Assembly: GCF_035582795.1 (NCBI RefSeq)
Contig: NC_134373.1
Coordinates: 42,391,173 to 42,455,172, forward strand
Direction: 5' to 3'
DNA: 64,000 nt
Origin: Mycteria americana
Lineage: Eukaryota > Chordata > Aves > Ciconiiformes > Ciconiidae
In this document: in pieces, positions 20,359 to 32,300 of the stretch
How the letters are laid out: the number at the start of each line of letters is the position of its first letter
Position numbering within the stretch: position 1 is the first letter of the stretch
Notes under the pieces: generated by a model
The model's database searches: none
What the model was told of the DNA's origin: nothing
The model's input: only the letters and a program-made list of their open reading frames with translations
Translations under genes and position numbers: made by a program

Positions 20359-23300
20359 CTGTTAGTTTTAAGAAAGGGGTGTGGGGAGGGGGGCAAAAAA
20401 AAAAAAAGAAGAGACACATTTATACCCCTGCTGTCAGCACTGACAGCCATAGCTGGGGAGAGAGAGGATCAAAGTGTAAGAGCAGGCTCAGGGCAAGTTA
20501 CATTTTGCCTCACTTCAGTACTCTAAAAGGACTGCTGAGGGCAGCATCTGGCTGGTCTTTTAAACCTGGTTTCAGATCACAAAATGTTTCTTCTCAGTAC
20601 CCAAGTGCCACACTACCTTAGTTAGAGCCTGTGTGTTTTAGTGACACTGAAGCTGCACAAAGTGTTTTCAGAGTGTATTTGAGCAGTATCAGCTCTAGGT
20701 AGCTCCAGCTGTAACTTCAAGGTGGTGTTGCCTCCCAGCAGATCTTGTGGGGAGGTGATGCCATACCCATTGTCATGTATCTACTCTAAGACTCAACCTC
20801 AGGAGGAGGAGGAAGAGGAAGGGTTAATTTAAAGTTTTCCAGAACAGGTGAGGGTCTGTCCCACTTCAATGAATGTTACACCTGCACCTGGTTGTGTACC
20901 AAGCTTCAGCCCAGGGGGTAGGCATCTTACTGACTCCATCCTGGATCAACATCAGCTGTAGCATGATGGAGCAGGCACCATCAGCTGTGAGGGACCTCCA
21001 GGGCTGTGCACCTGTGGTGGTATCAGTGACTCCTGCAGCTAGCTTGGGATTGTGTCTTAATACAACTGATCAATGCTACTTACACCAGCAGTAGAGGGGT
21101 GGGAAGGAACCGACGATACCGTTGTTTGCTGGGTGGCAACGGACGATGACCGTTGTTGTGGTAACTCTATGGTTTTAGCATGTTTGTAGCCCACTACGAA
21201 AGAAAAATACATTTGGTATTGTTTGTTACGGAACTGGCAATAGGGTTAGAGGTGCTGTGAATAAAGATCAGGGGATAGGTCATCAGGGGGGTCAAATCTG
21301 CCTTTTACCCACTGAAGTACAGCTCTGCATCTGTGGGTTTTGTCCATAACTCGGCATTTTGCAGGTGTACTTCTGTGCCTCTTCCTGGCAAAAGGAATGG
21401 CTGAACACGAGCCCATGGCTGGTACTGCCCTCCCAGATGGCCTGGATACCATTTGTCCTCTTATGTGAATAAATGGCACGTTTGTTCTCCTCATACCTGT
21501 TGCAGTTGTGGTGAAGAAGCCCCCGTTGCTGTAGTAGGACAAATGTTGATCCGCGCCGTCTGAGGGTTCGGATTTTTCATCGCCACCGCTGAGGCTCAAG
21601 GCACTGGCAGAGCGGGAGTGCTCCCGGCTGCGGCGCTGGGCTTGGACTGCAAGCAGAAAGCAGTGGGAATGTCTTTGTTTATCTTTGTTTTGTAAGGAGA
21701 TGCACACAATATATGTGTGTATATACACATATATTATAGGTTGCTTTATGCATACATAGACACACATACCTATGTGTGTGCATACATACTCTGTAAAAAT
21801 ACCCAAAGCGCTCTACCATTGTTACCAAATCTGTAGCAGTTGTGCTTATACTGAGTAGAAAACTGACACAGGCCATGCACATGCCAAGCAGAATTGGTTA
21901 CTGTGTTTTACAAAATTAATGGAAAAAAGCATGTGAATTAATCACAGTCTGTTTTTATGGTTACTCAATGGTATCTGCCAGGGCTTTTTAAATGCATTCT
22001 GTGGACACCATGCTGAAGCTCTACTCAAAAAGGCACAGTTGTTGTAGCCCTGTTATTTTTAACACAGTGGCTGAAGTCTTGCGTTCGTGCATAGGTAGAG
22101 TGCCAAGCTGCGCTTTAGTATCCCCAAGCCATCAGTTTTACTGATTGGATTTGCGTAAGTATAAAACCTATTCTGCACAAACAGTACAGCCTATGGAACA
22201 AACCAGAGATCATATGTAAGCTTCTGGACTGGATATTGTCTTCTGCTGGGTCGTAGTCGAAGACTGACCCGGGATTAGTGCGCCACACACGAAGACCTGT
22301 AAGAGAAATAGCATTTTCTGAGGAGAAGCTGTAGCTCAAGCAACTCTTTGAGAGCTTGAGCAGCACCTTTGCTCTGAAGAGGAGTAAAAGTATTTCATAA
22401 ACTTGTGTTTCTCAAATCTATAACACAGATGAGGCTTTTTTTAATACAAATTTGTCTACATCAAGTGAGCTGAAGTATTTCTCTAATATGCACAGAGCTG
22501 AAGTTAAAAATATAAGTAAGAAATCACAATCTAGCATTACTTTATGAAGTTGGGCAGAATGGGAGAGGCAGACCACAGCTGAGTTACAGCTGCTATAAGA
22601 GAATATTTTCAAAATGGACTTTGATGAAAACATAATCTCCAATTAACAATAAATTTGAATTGATAAGGCTGAGCTTAAATAAAACAATTCATCCAGGTCA
22701 GCTTGTGTTTTGTGTAAATGGAGTACTCAAGTCTTTTTAAAACCTAGGCTCTGCTTACCTGTGAGAGTCTCTTGATCCTGGTCCACACGCTTTCGCTCCA
22801 TTTGTACTACTCGCCTTTGAATGCCCCTGTAGCTAATGTCACTGAAGTCCTGCATGTTCTTTTTCACGCGTTCTGTAATGGGGTCGGTAACTACAGGTGT
22901 GAAACTACCTTTGCTTTTCTCAAAATCTTCATGGTATTTCACCTGCAATTTAAAATGAAATGTCTGTTCTCTGTAGCTTAGATGAATCATTTGTATTCCT
23001 GCTTACCTCAGGTGAATTTCTAGCAGAGAGGTGCACTGCTGTGCTGAACTTTTGCTTTCTCCAATCCAAGGAACAATGAGAGCGCCTAATCCCAAATGTG
23101 CCTTTCCTGCAGTCACTCTTGCCTTTGGCATTTAAGAATCTGGGTAACCAGACTTGGTGTATGTACCTTGTCCTTGAGCTGCCAACCCCAGCATATCTCA
23201 GGAACAAGGTTATGTTTTTATTTAAATCACTTGCCAAGTTAAAAATACATCTATAAATGCTCTTACTGTAGAGATATGTTTCTGCGTCTCTCGTACACGC

Positions 23301-26300
23301 CGCATCTCAGGTGTATCCAGTACGTATGCAGCTTTGCCTTGTACTTGTTTTCGGAAACTATCTGAATAAAGAACCTGCCAGATGAGAAAAAGGAAGTGAG
23401 CACAGGGCACAAAACTACTACTGCATCATGAGGAATGAGCTGAACAGAAGCAACCTGGCAAAGAAGGGGGGGGGAGAAGCAGTGGCAGCTGCGTGGGTGA
23501 GTAACATTGGAATGCAAAGCAAAGTTCGTTCTTGTAATTATACGAGACATGGATGGCTCTGGACTTGATCCCAAACGTTCCTTTTCTTAACTAAAAGATC
23601 CTTACCTTTTTTAACCTTGTAACAACAGGTAGAGGTAATGCAGGCATAATGTTCTAAGTAATATTTTCGTGTATTTGACATGCACCTCACTGACTTCAGT
23701 GGAGTTATCAGTGTGAAACAGACAGCATAATTAGACCTGTATTTGTCATTGAACTACTACCATTTTTGCTGGGTTTGTAGGGTTTCTTTTTTGAGTGGTA
23801 ACAGTTGCATCGTGCTTCTGTAAACATTTGTTTGCAGATGTTGTATTACTGGCTTTATCAAGCAAGCCGTGACATCTGTTATGTACATAGACCTTTACAG
23901 GATGGGGTACGTCAAGATTTACCTCTGGAGTAACAGGTTAGCAAAGAAGGGCCTAAAGGAGGCCATTTCCCGATTCGTCATGGGTTTATATAGAATGTCA
24001 GAAATCTAACAAAGTGTACTGCTACTGAAGAACACTCATTTTATGTCTCATACAGTATAAGCCCAGTAAAAACAGAAGACATTTGCAAGAGACTTGAAGG
24101 CAACCTATGTTATTCGAAATTCAACTGTTGTTTAAAAAAAACCCCAAACTAATCACACAAGTACTCCATTGCAGCAGAAAGTAAAAAGCCAGTACTAAAG
24201 GATTTGATTTTAGTATGGTTACTTCATACTTCCAAACTAGGTAGCTAGGTAGTTATGTTAACATCCGCACTGTTCATTTGAGTAAGGATTTCAGGGATTG
24301 GAATGTGACTTTTTAATGCATTTTCATTTATTGGCTGAACAGAACATACCGAGCTGATGTTTTCTTGATTGCGTTTAGCTCTCTCCATCTCTGGAGTCAT
24401 TGGTGTTGGAGTTCCTTTTGCCAGATGTTCCTTGTACAAAACCTACAGTGTACAAAAAGGTGTCCACAAATCAGACTGGAATAATTCATAGCTTATTCTG
24501 TAAATGGTGTTATTGTTTAAGCATACTCATCACTGCAGGGGTAGAAAAGATCTTGGGAAATAAAGCATCTAGAAAGTTATTTGCTAGAGCAAAAGGTAAA
24601 AATCAAAGGGAAAAATAGGCAAGAATAAGGAAAACTGAGAAAATAAGGCTAAATTAGAAGTGGAGGTTTGGTTCAGAATGGTTATTTTTAATATAAGGTG
24701 GTTGTCTGTCTTCTTTCAGTACCGAGCTAATGTGTTCTTGATTGCGTTTGACTCTCTCCATCTCTGGAGTGACCGGTGTGGGGGTTGCCTTCCCTAAGCC
24801 TTCTTTGTACACAACCTACAGATCACAAAGTAACTCAAAGTCACAAATGTACAAATTAAAAACTGTAATGTTACTGGTTTTAGAGTAAACACCATCCATT
24901 ATGAAAGAAAACAAAAAGGTCAGAGGAAAAATAGTATTAAAAAGTTAATTGACAAAATATCTTTTAAAATTATAGTACTTAAGAGATTACTTTCTAAGTT
25001 TGAGGGGAAAAAAAATTAGAGGGTTAAATAAAACCAGGCAGACTTAAGTTATTAAAAAAAAAAAAGTGCTCTATCATATCCCCTTTAGTTCTTCCAGACA
25101 ATACCGAGCTAATCTGTTCTTGATTGCGTTTGACTCTCTCCATCTCTGGAGTGATTGGTGTGGGGGTCGCTCGCCCCAAGTTTTCTTTGTACAACACCTG
25201 TAGGATACAGAAGACGTATCCGGTATCTTAAAACCCCCCCAAAATCAAAAGGATTTGAACACAAATTATTACTTGGTTATCAAATTTCAAAAACGTCACA
25301 ACTGATTATGGTATGCAGCACTGCACAAAAGCCAAACATCTACTGCTGTAAGGAAGGGTAAGAGAAATAAACTGTAAAAGAGAAGCTGGTTATTTTTTTG
25401 GTTAACAAAGCAGGGCTCTATCCAGCTACAACTATGATGTTGACTCCATAGGCTCAGGGAAGCTGCCCGTGGCCCTAGAGAACTATTTAAGAAATGTTTT
25501 ATCTGCTGTTTTATCTGTACTTGAAGCAATCCGTGACCTTTTTGGGAGGGAGGAGGGAGTTTTGTTACCATACTGACATTGGGCAGCCAAATAAAGAAGG
25601 GTGTCGAGGATGGGTGTCTGGTATCACTGCACCATGACACCAACACATCTCCCCAGCCCAGGAGGCCCCCTAAAAGCTATCGCTGGTACAGCATCCAGAA
25701 CAGAAGCAGCCTCGTTCCTTCTGTGTCATTCTGTTTAAGGCATCCTACGTCACCTGTCACGGCAATACAATCTCACGTGGGTCAGAGAGGTGGGATTTTT
25801 GGGGTGGGGTGGTTGGGTTTATTGTTTGTTTGTTTTTTGCTGAAGTCAAACACCCCTGAAAAGCCAATGAAAGCTTAAATGCTAAGCAGAGAGAGATAAA
25901 CCTGAATATCTTCACCAAAGGACGCTAAGCTCTTAATATTGTCTGGATAGAGCCCGCAGGTACACAAACTGAGTTGTGGAAAAGGCCTAAATTCCTGGAT
26001 CAGACTGTTAACACTAAAGTAATTTTATTTTAGAAGAGGAGCGATTAATTTGCAGAAACAAATATATCTATTTTTTAAATTAAAATAAACTTTCAGTAGG
26101 TAGTTAGAATGTTACTTTATTAAGATATAAACACAAAGGAAAAAAGAAATATATCTATTTTAAGGTACCGAGCTAATGATTTCTTGATTGCGTTTGACTC
26201 TCTCCATCTCTGGAGTGATTGGTGTTGGGGTCACTTTCCCCACGTTTTCTTTGTACAAAACCTACAGGATACAAGGGAGTATCCAAACATCATTAAAAAG

Positions 26301-29300
26301 GCACCACCAACAAAAACAACCCCAAAAGCAAAACAATGTACAATATAGCTTTTGAATTGTTACACTTAGAAAGGGTTAGATTTGGGGCACAATGCTGTGC
26401 CCCAAAAGAAGCAATGGGAGCTTTGCCATTAATCTACTAGGATGCAGAAATGGACCCTGTGTGGAATCAACTCTGCATGAAAGCACACTTGTAGTAAGAA
26501 AGGGTTAAAAAATTTGCAGAGAAACAATGTCCATCCAAAAAAGGTCAAACCTAGTAAAATCCTGCTTCAGACACTGTTAAATAGAAGATACTACGATTTG
26601 TTCGTAAGCACAGAAGCACAGGTATATGCTACGTGGCAGATCCATTTTATAAAGTTAGAAAGCACGGATTACTAAACTGCTACAGTTATGTTAAACATTT
26701 CATTCAGATCTTTAGGAACTGGTTTCCTGTTAAAAATACCGAGCTAATGATTTCTTGATTGCGCTTGACTCTTTCCATCTCGGGAGTGACAGGTGTTGGG
26801 GTTGCTTTCCCTATGTTTTCTTTATACAACACCTACGAGACATAAGAAAGGAGCCAAAGAAAGCAACAATAAATAAAAAGCTATCCGTAGACAAACATCA
26901 AGCCTAAGGCCTTTTTTTCTTGTATTTATTTTCTCAGGGCCTAGGTATTATATATATTTTTCAAGAAGGTACTTAGCAATATTTTACTAGAGAAGTAGGG
27001 TTTGGTATACTGGCTTTTTAACTGCAGGATCACTCGTAATAAATAGTGTAAGTACCGCATAAATGAGACCACAAAAATACCATAGTGAGGGGCTGAGGAT
27101 GTTATGAATACGTAAAATATAATTTAAAAAAAAAAAAAAGTCAGCATTGCAGAGACAATGAGTGGAGTTTGTTAAGTGTTTTTAGGATTAGAATAGGGCA
27201 TTAAAATCACTCTTAAAAACCAATAAAAACTGTAACAAGTTAAAAGTCACCACTGGAAACCGCAGTAAGACATGAGTAAGAAGTTGTCACTTATGTAAGC
27301 TGCTTTAGAGCTAGGGTCGGCATTATTTTGGAACAAGTGTTACAACGTCCAGTTATTAAAACTGTTAAAATGTTCTTTTAAATAGAGTTAAAGGGAACTT
27401 TTTTTCTTAGCAAAGTACCGAGCTACAGATTTCTTGATTGCGTTTGACCCTCTCCATCTCTGGAGTGATAGGAGTGGGGGTTCCAGTCCCCACGCTCTCT
27501 TTGTACAACACCTGTGTAGTAACAAGAAGCATCCAAAAACAATCACAACTCAATAATAATTACGTGAAGTCAAATATTTGTGTCTGCTGGAGCTCAGTCT
27601 GCTCTAACGTGCCCTTAAAAGCTACCCCTGGAAGCAGTGAAGGCTGAATTGCACCCGTGAGGGTCTGAAGGCAGAGAGGTCTATGGTTTTATCTTAGTAG
27701 GAGTGACAAATCCAACACAGAAGCCTCTGACGTCGAATACATTTTCATGGTGAAGCAGAGCTTTTAGACTACCACTGAAGCCTGCTAGAAAGTCAGACCC
27801 TCCCTCTTCTATGATAACAGCATTAAAACAGGAAACCGATAGGATTTAAAAAACCCACACATATAAAGGAAAAAGGAAGTTGGAACAGGGAGCAAAATAG
27901 TTAAAATTATTTAGGATAATGTAAATAATTACATATATGAAGAAGTGGTAGGTCAGTAACATGGGAAACATATAGTACAGTGAAGAAGAAAGGATGTTTT
28001 TATAAGTTGATTACATGAAAGTAAGGAGCGGAATTGTTCATTTTTAATAAAGGTTAAAAAGTTCTGTTTAAGTGGAGTTAAAGGGAATACTTCTTTTCCT
28101 CCACAAAATACCGAGCTAATGTGTTCTTGATTGCGTTTGACTCTCTCAACCTCAGGAGTGACAGGTATTGGGGTTCCTGTCCCCAGATCCTCTTTGTACA
28201 ACACCTGTGGGGTAACACGGCTATATTAAAAAAAGAAAAAAGGAACAAGCAAACAACAGTAACACGCAGCTTGCTGAGAGAACAGACTGAATGTTTTTCA
28301 AAGGCGCTCTGAGCCAAAGCTTGGAATAAAAGAGAAAAATTAAAACGTTCCCCAAAACTATACAGCTCAACACTTCTCCTCTGCAATGCCTTTTGGCAGA
28401 AAGCTAGAATACCTTCTCTATTTGCTTCTCAGGTGCTACACAGAAAAACTGTCTGTGCAACAGTAGACCGTTAAAGGCTTCCTAAAGGCAGAAAGTATCA
28501 AATACAACACGAAAGGAACAAAATCAACTTTGTTTCATTTACCCATTCCATAAACATCACAGCAGGTTACACTGGCATGTATTAGAGCACTGTTATATTG
28601 AGGTCATAGCCACAGGTTTGTATCAGGCGCTGAAGAGTTTAGTTCTCATATACAAAAGTAAGTAAAATCAGGAAAAAAAACCCAACAGCACACAAAACAA
28701 AACTAGGGATTTTTGTGACTAAGAAAAGGAAAACGGAGTGTTTTTTAAGAAAAAAAAATTTGAAAAGATAATCAGATTCAAAGGAAAGGTGGAATTAAAA
28801 GCTGTTATTATTAGGATGAGGTAATAAAAAAGAGGAACAAGAATGATGTAAGTATCAATTATGGAGGAAAAAAATCTCAACGGGACCAGGATATTACTTT
28901 TTGTGTAAGTTGATTATAGAGGAACAAGAATTTTTTTGTGTGTGTTAAAAGTATTCTAAAATAGATTAAAAGGGAATTTTCTGCTTTTCAAATTAAAAAA
29001 TACCGAGCTAAAGTTTTCTTGATTGCGTTTAACTCTTTCAATCTCAGGAGTGACAGGTGTTGGGGTTCCTGTCCCCAGCTCCTCTTTGTACAACACCTGT
29101 GGGGTAACACGGCTATATTAAAAAAAGAAAAAGGAACAAGCAAACAACAGTAACACACAGCTTGCTGAGAGAACACGCAGAACACGAGAGATGTTTTTTC
29201 TGAGATGCCCTGAATAAACATAGGGATTAAAAAAAATCCATAAAAATAAAACACTAGTTTAAACTCTGAGGATAGAGTTAAACACTAATACAGCGGTATG

Positions 29301-32300
29301 ACTTCTACCAGAATGCTAGAACACCTTCCTGACTTGCGTAAGTGCTTCTCAAGGTAGACATTTAAAACTGGCAAGTATTTAGAAGATTAAAGTCTTATAT
29401 AAATTATAATGTAGTATATTATTGTCTTTTCACCAGCAGTGAGGCAAACTTTTTCCTGCCTGTACTTGAGTCATTGGAGGGCCAGGTCCTGATGTGCCTT
29501 CCTGGAAGTTTTTCTGTGTACACACTCCTCAAGGAAGAGTCACCCATTCCCCGAGTGAAACACCTCATTGTCCAGAGTTCATCATCAAAGAACCTAGCTT
29601 GCTTCTTACAGGAAGGACACAGAGACATGATCATAATAAAGGCATATCTCTGAAAATGGTACCAGAGAAATTATAATTACTAGTGCTCTCCTATCTTACG
29701 TGACACTTTCCTCACCCCAAGAAACTTCCTAATGCTACTAATTTTTTTACCCTGCAAACCTGTGCTACCAGCGCAGCTAGAGCGGTTTACGCCAGCTAGA
29801 GATTTGGGCCACTGTCTCTGTGCAACAATATTAAGACGTCCTAAAGGAAGAAGGCATCAAATATAACGCAGAAGGAATAAAGAAATCAATCCTGTTTCAT
29901 TTACCCATTCCATAAACATCACAGCAGGTTACACGGGCATGTATCAGAGCACTGTTACGCTGAACTCATTTCCACAGATTTGTACCAGGCAATAAATAGT
30001 TTAGTTTTTATATGTGGTAAAACCAGGGAAAAAACCAACAACCAAGGATTGATGTGATTAACAAAAGGAAAAGCAGATATTAAAGAAGAAAAAAATATGT
30101 TCAGAGTCAAAAGAAACATGGAAACAACGGAATCCAAAAGTTATCATTAGTAAGATGATCTAATCAAAACAAAGTAAGTAACAATTACGGAGGAAAAAAT
30201 GTCAAAACACGGGGAACAGGATATTCTTTTTTGTGTAAATTGATTACAGGGAAATACAAGAGTATGGTTTTTTTGGTGTTAGAATTATTTTAACATAGAT
30301 TAAAAGGGAAATTGCTGCTTTTCAAATTAAAAAAAATACCGAGCTAAAGTTTTCTTGATTGCGTTTGACTCTTTCAATCTCAGGAGTGACAGGTGTTGGG
30401 GTTCCTGCCCCCAGATCCTCTTTGTACAACACCTATACAGTAACATGGGAGTTTAAAAAAGTTAAGAACAAAAAAAAACCCAAAACTCAAACTGCATTTG
30501 ATGGAGGTAACACATAATTTTTATGCCCACTAAATATACTAGAAAGCAGGAAAAATTAGGAAGTATAGAACAGTTAACAGTTGTGATAAATTCAGAGGAA
30601 GTCTTCTAATTCCTGGAAATACTACATCCTAATTCTTAGATATGCTTCAACAGAATAATAAAGCATTAGAGGAATGGAATGAAGCAAATAAAACAACCAG
30701 CATTTTTTAAAAAAATACAAAATACCTTAAGGTTCACAAAAAAAGCTTTAAAAATTAAAGGACATGAAGCCTCAAGTGTTATGATTATTAAAAAAAATCT
30801 TTTAAAAAATAAGTACATAAAATGTAACTAACGACTAAAAATTTTAATAGCAGAAAAGGGATGTTTCTACGTTTATAAGTTAATTAGAGAGAGCAGAAAA
30901 TTTACAAGTGTTAAATAGTTATAGGGAACTTGTTTTCTCAAATTACAAAAAAAATACCGAGCTAAAGTTTTCTTGATTGCGTTTGACCCTCTCCATCTCA
31001 GGAGTTACAGGTACCGGGGTTCCAATCCCCAGCCCCTCTTTGTACACCACCTGTGTGGCAACAGGGAAGTATTAAAAAAACAAAAAGAAAGGAAAGGAAA
31101 GGAAAGAGGAGGACAGGGAGGAGAGAGAGAGAAGACAAGTAATTTAATGTAGTGAAACTTCAAAGCATGAGAAATAGAGTTTTGTCAGCCTTGTTCAAAG
31201 GCTAGCAAAAAAAAAAAAAAAAATCAATGAAAATAATCAGGTAATGTTACTACGAGGTTTGCTGTCATCTCACCTGGGTGCATATAAAAAATGCCAGCAA
31301 GAACTGCAGGAGTGTTTTGTGCAAAGCATAGCTTGAGCCACGTTACCTGAAAACTCTTTGCATTTATATCTTTTTGCCCAAAGGAGTTTCCTCACTCAAA
31401 CAAAAGCTCTTGAATGAGCAGCTTTGCCTCTAAGATTTCTAAATAGGCTCATCAGCATAAGAGAGCGCCGTGATGACCTCAGAGACAATTAAATGTAGCA
31501 AAATGTTTAACAATAGTGGCTTCTCTGAACTGTCCTATTAATCTCAAGTCAGGACTGAATTCCATATCGGTCATGTCTGAACTGGGTCAGAGTGAGTCAA
31601 AATTAGTCCTATGCTGCTCTAATTAAAAGAGAAATAGAGAACAAAATTATGACATAATGGTCATTTAACTGGAATGTGGTAGGAGTAGAAACAATCTGGA
31701 TAGAAATGCATCACTACAGTAATTTTTCCTTATATGTGCAATTTTCATCATTTTTTCATATTGCAGTCATATGGAGATGCCACCCAAGTTTTCTTACAAA
31801 GACCTGTAGGATATAAGAAAGCATCCAACACAGCAAAAACAGGGAAAGAGACAACACACGCCAGTTGCATTAGATTGCTTTGCTTCAGGAAGTGTTAAGA
31901 GTTCATTTTTCATTTGCAGTGCAACCAGGGTGGTGAGTCTGAAGACTGTTAGAAGGATCGACTTTTTATTGAGGAGGAGAGTGACATCACTCAGACTACT
32001 ACTATTTCATTGGGAAGGAAAATAAGGTACTGCTTAACTGCTTTAAGTAAATGAGGTTAAAATCTCGCGGCTGGAACAATTTAATGACAATTAAGTTAGA
32101 CCGAGTGAAAAAATTAAAATACAAGGATACTGACAGGGTTTTAGTGATTTGATTAAGAAAGGGTTGTTCAAAGTTCAACAAAGAACTGAAAGAAAAATTT
32201 AATATGGAGGAGTTAAAGGGATTTGATTTGCATTTGAAATGGTAGTTTTTGTTTTATTTAGCAATACCGAGCTAATGTTCTCTTGATTGCGTTTGACTCT

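Larger units (their letters stand above)
28205..30432 (-). repeat. NEB: Tandem duplicated intron-exon units in the Z-disc array
   Basis: 28205-28284 and 29097-29175 differ by one inserted A and one substitution. About 28531-28593 matches 29893-29955 well, and the stretches directly before exons 29004 and 30340 align over about 130 bases. So 28205-29096 and 29097-30432 are copies of one unit. The second is about 440 bases longer, mainly across about 29350-29800. Confidence 0.8.
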
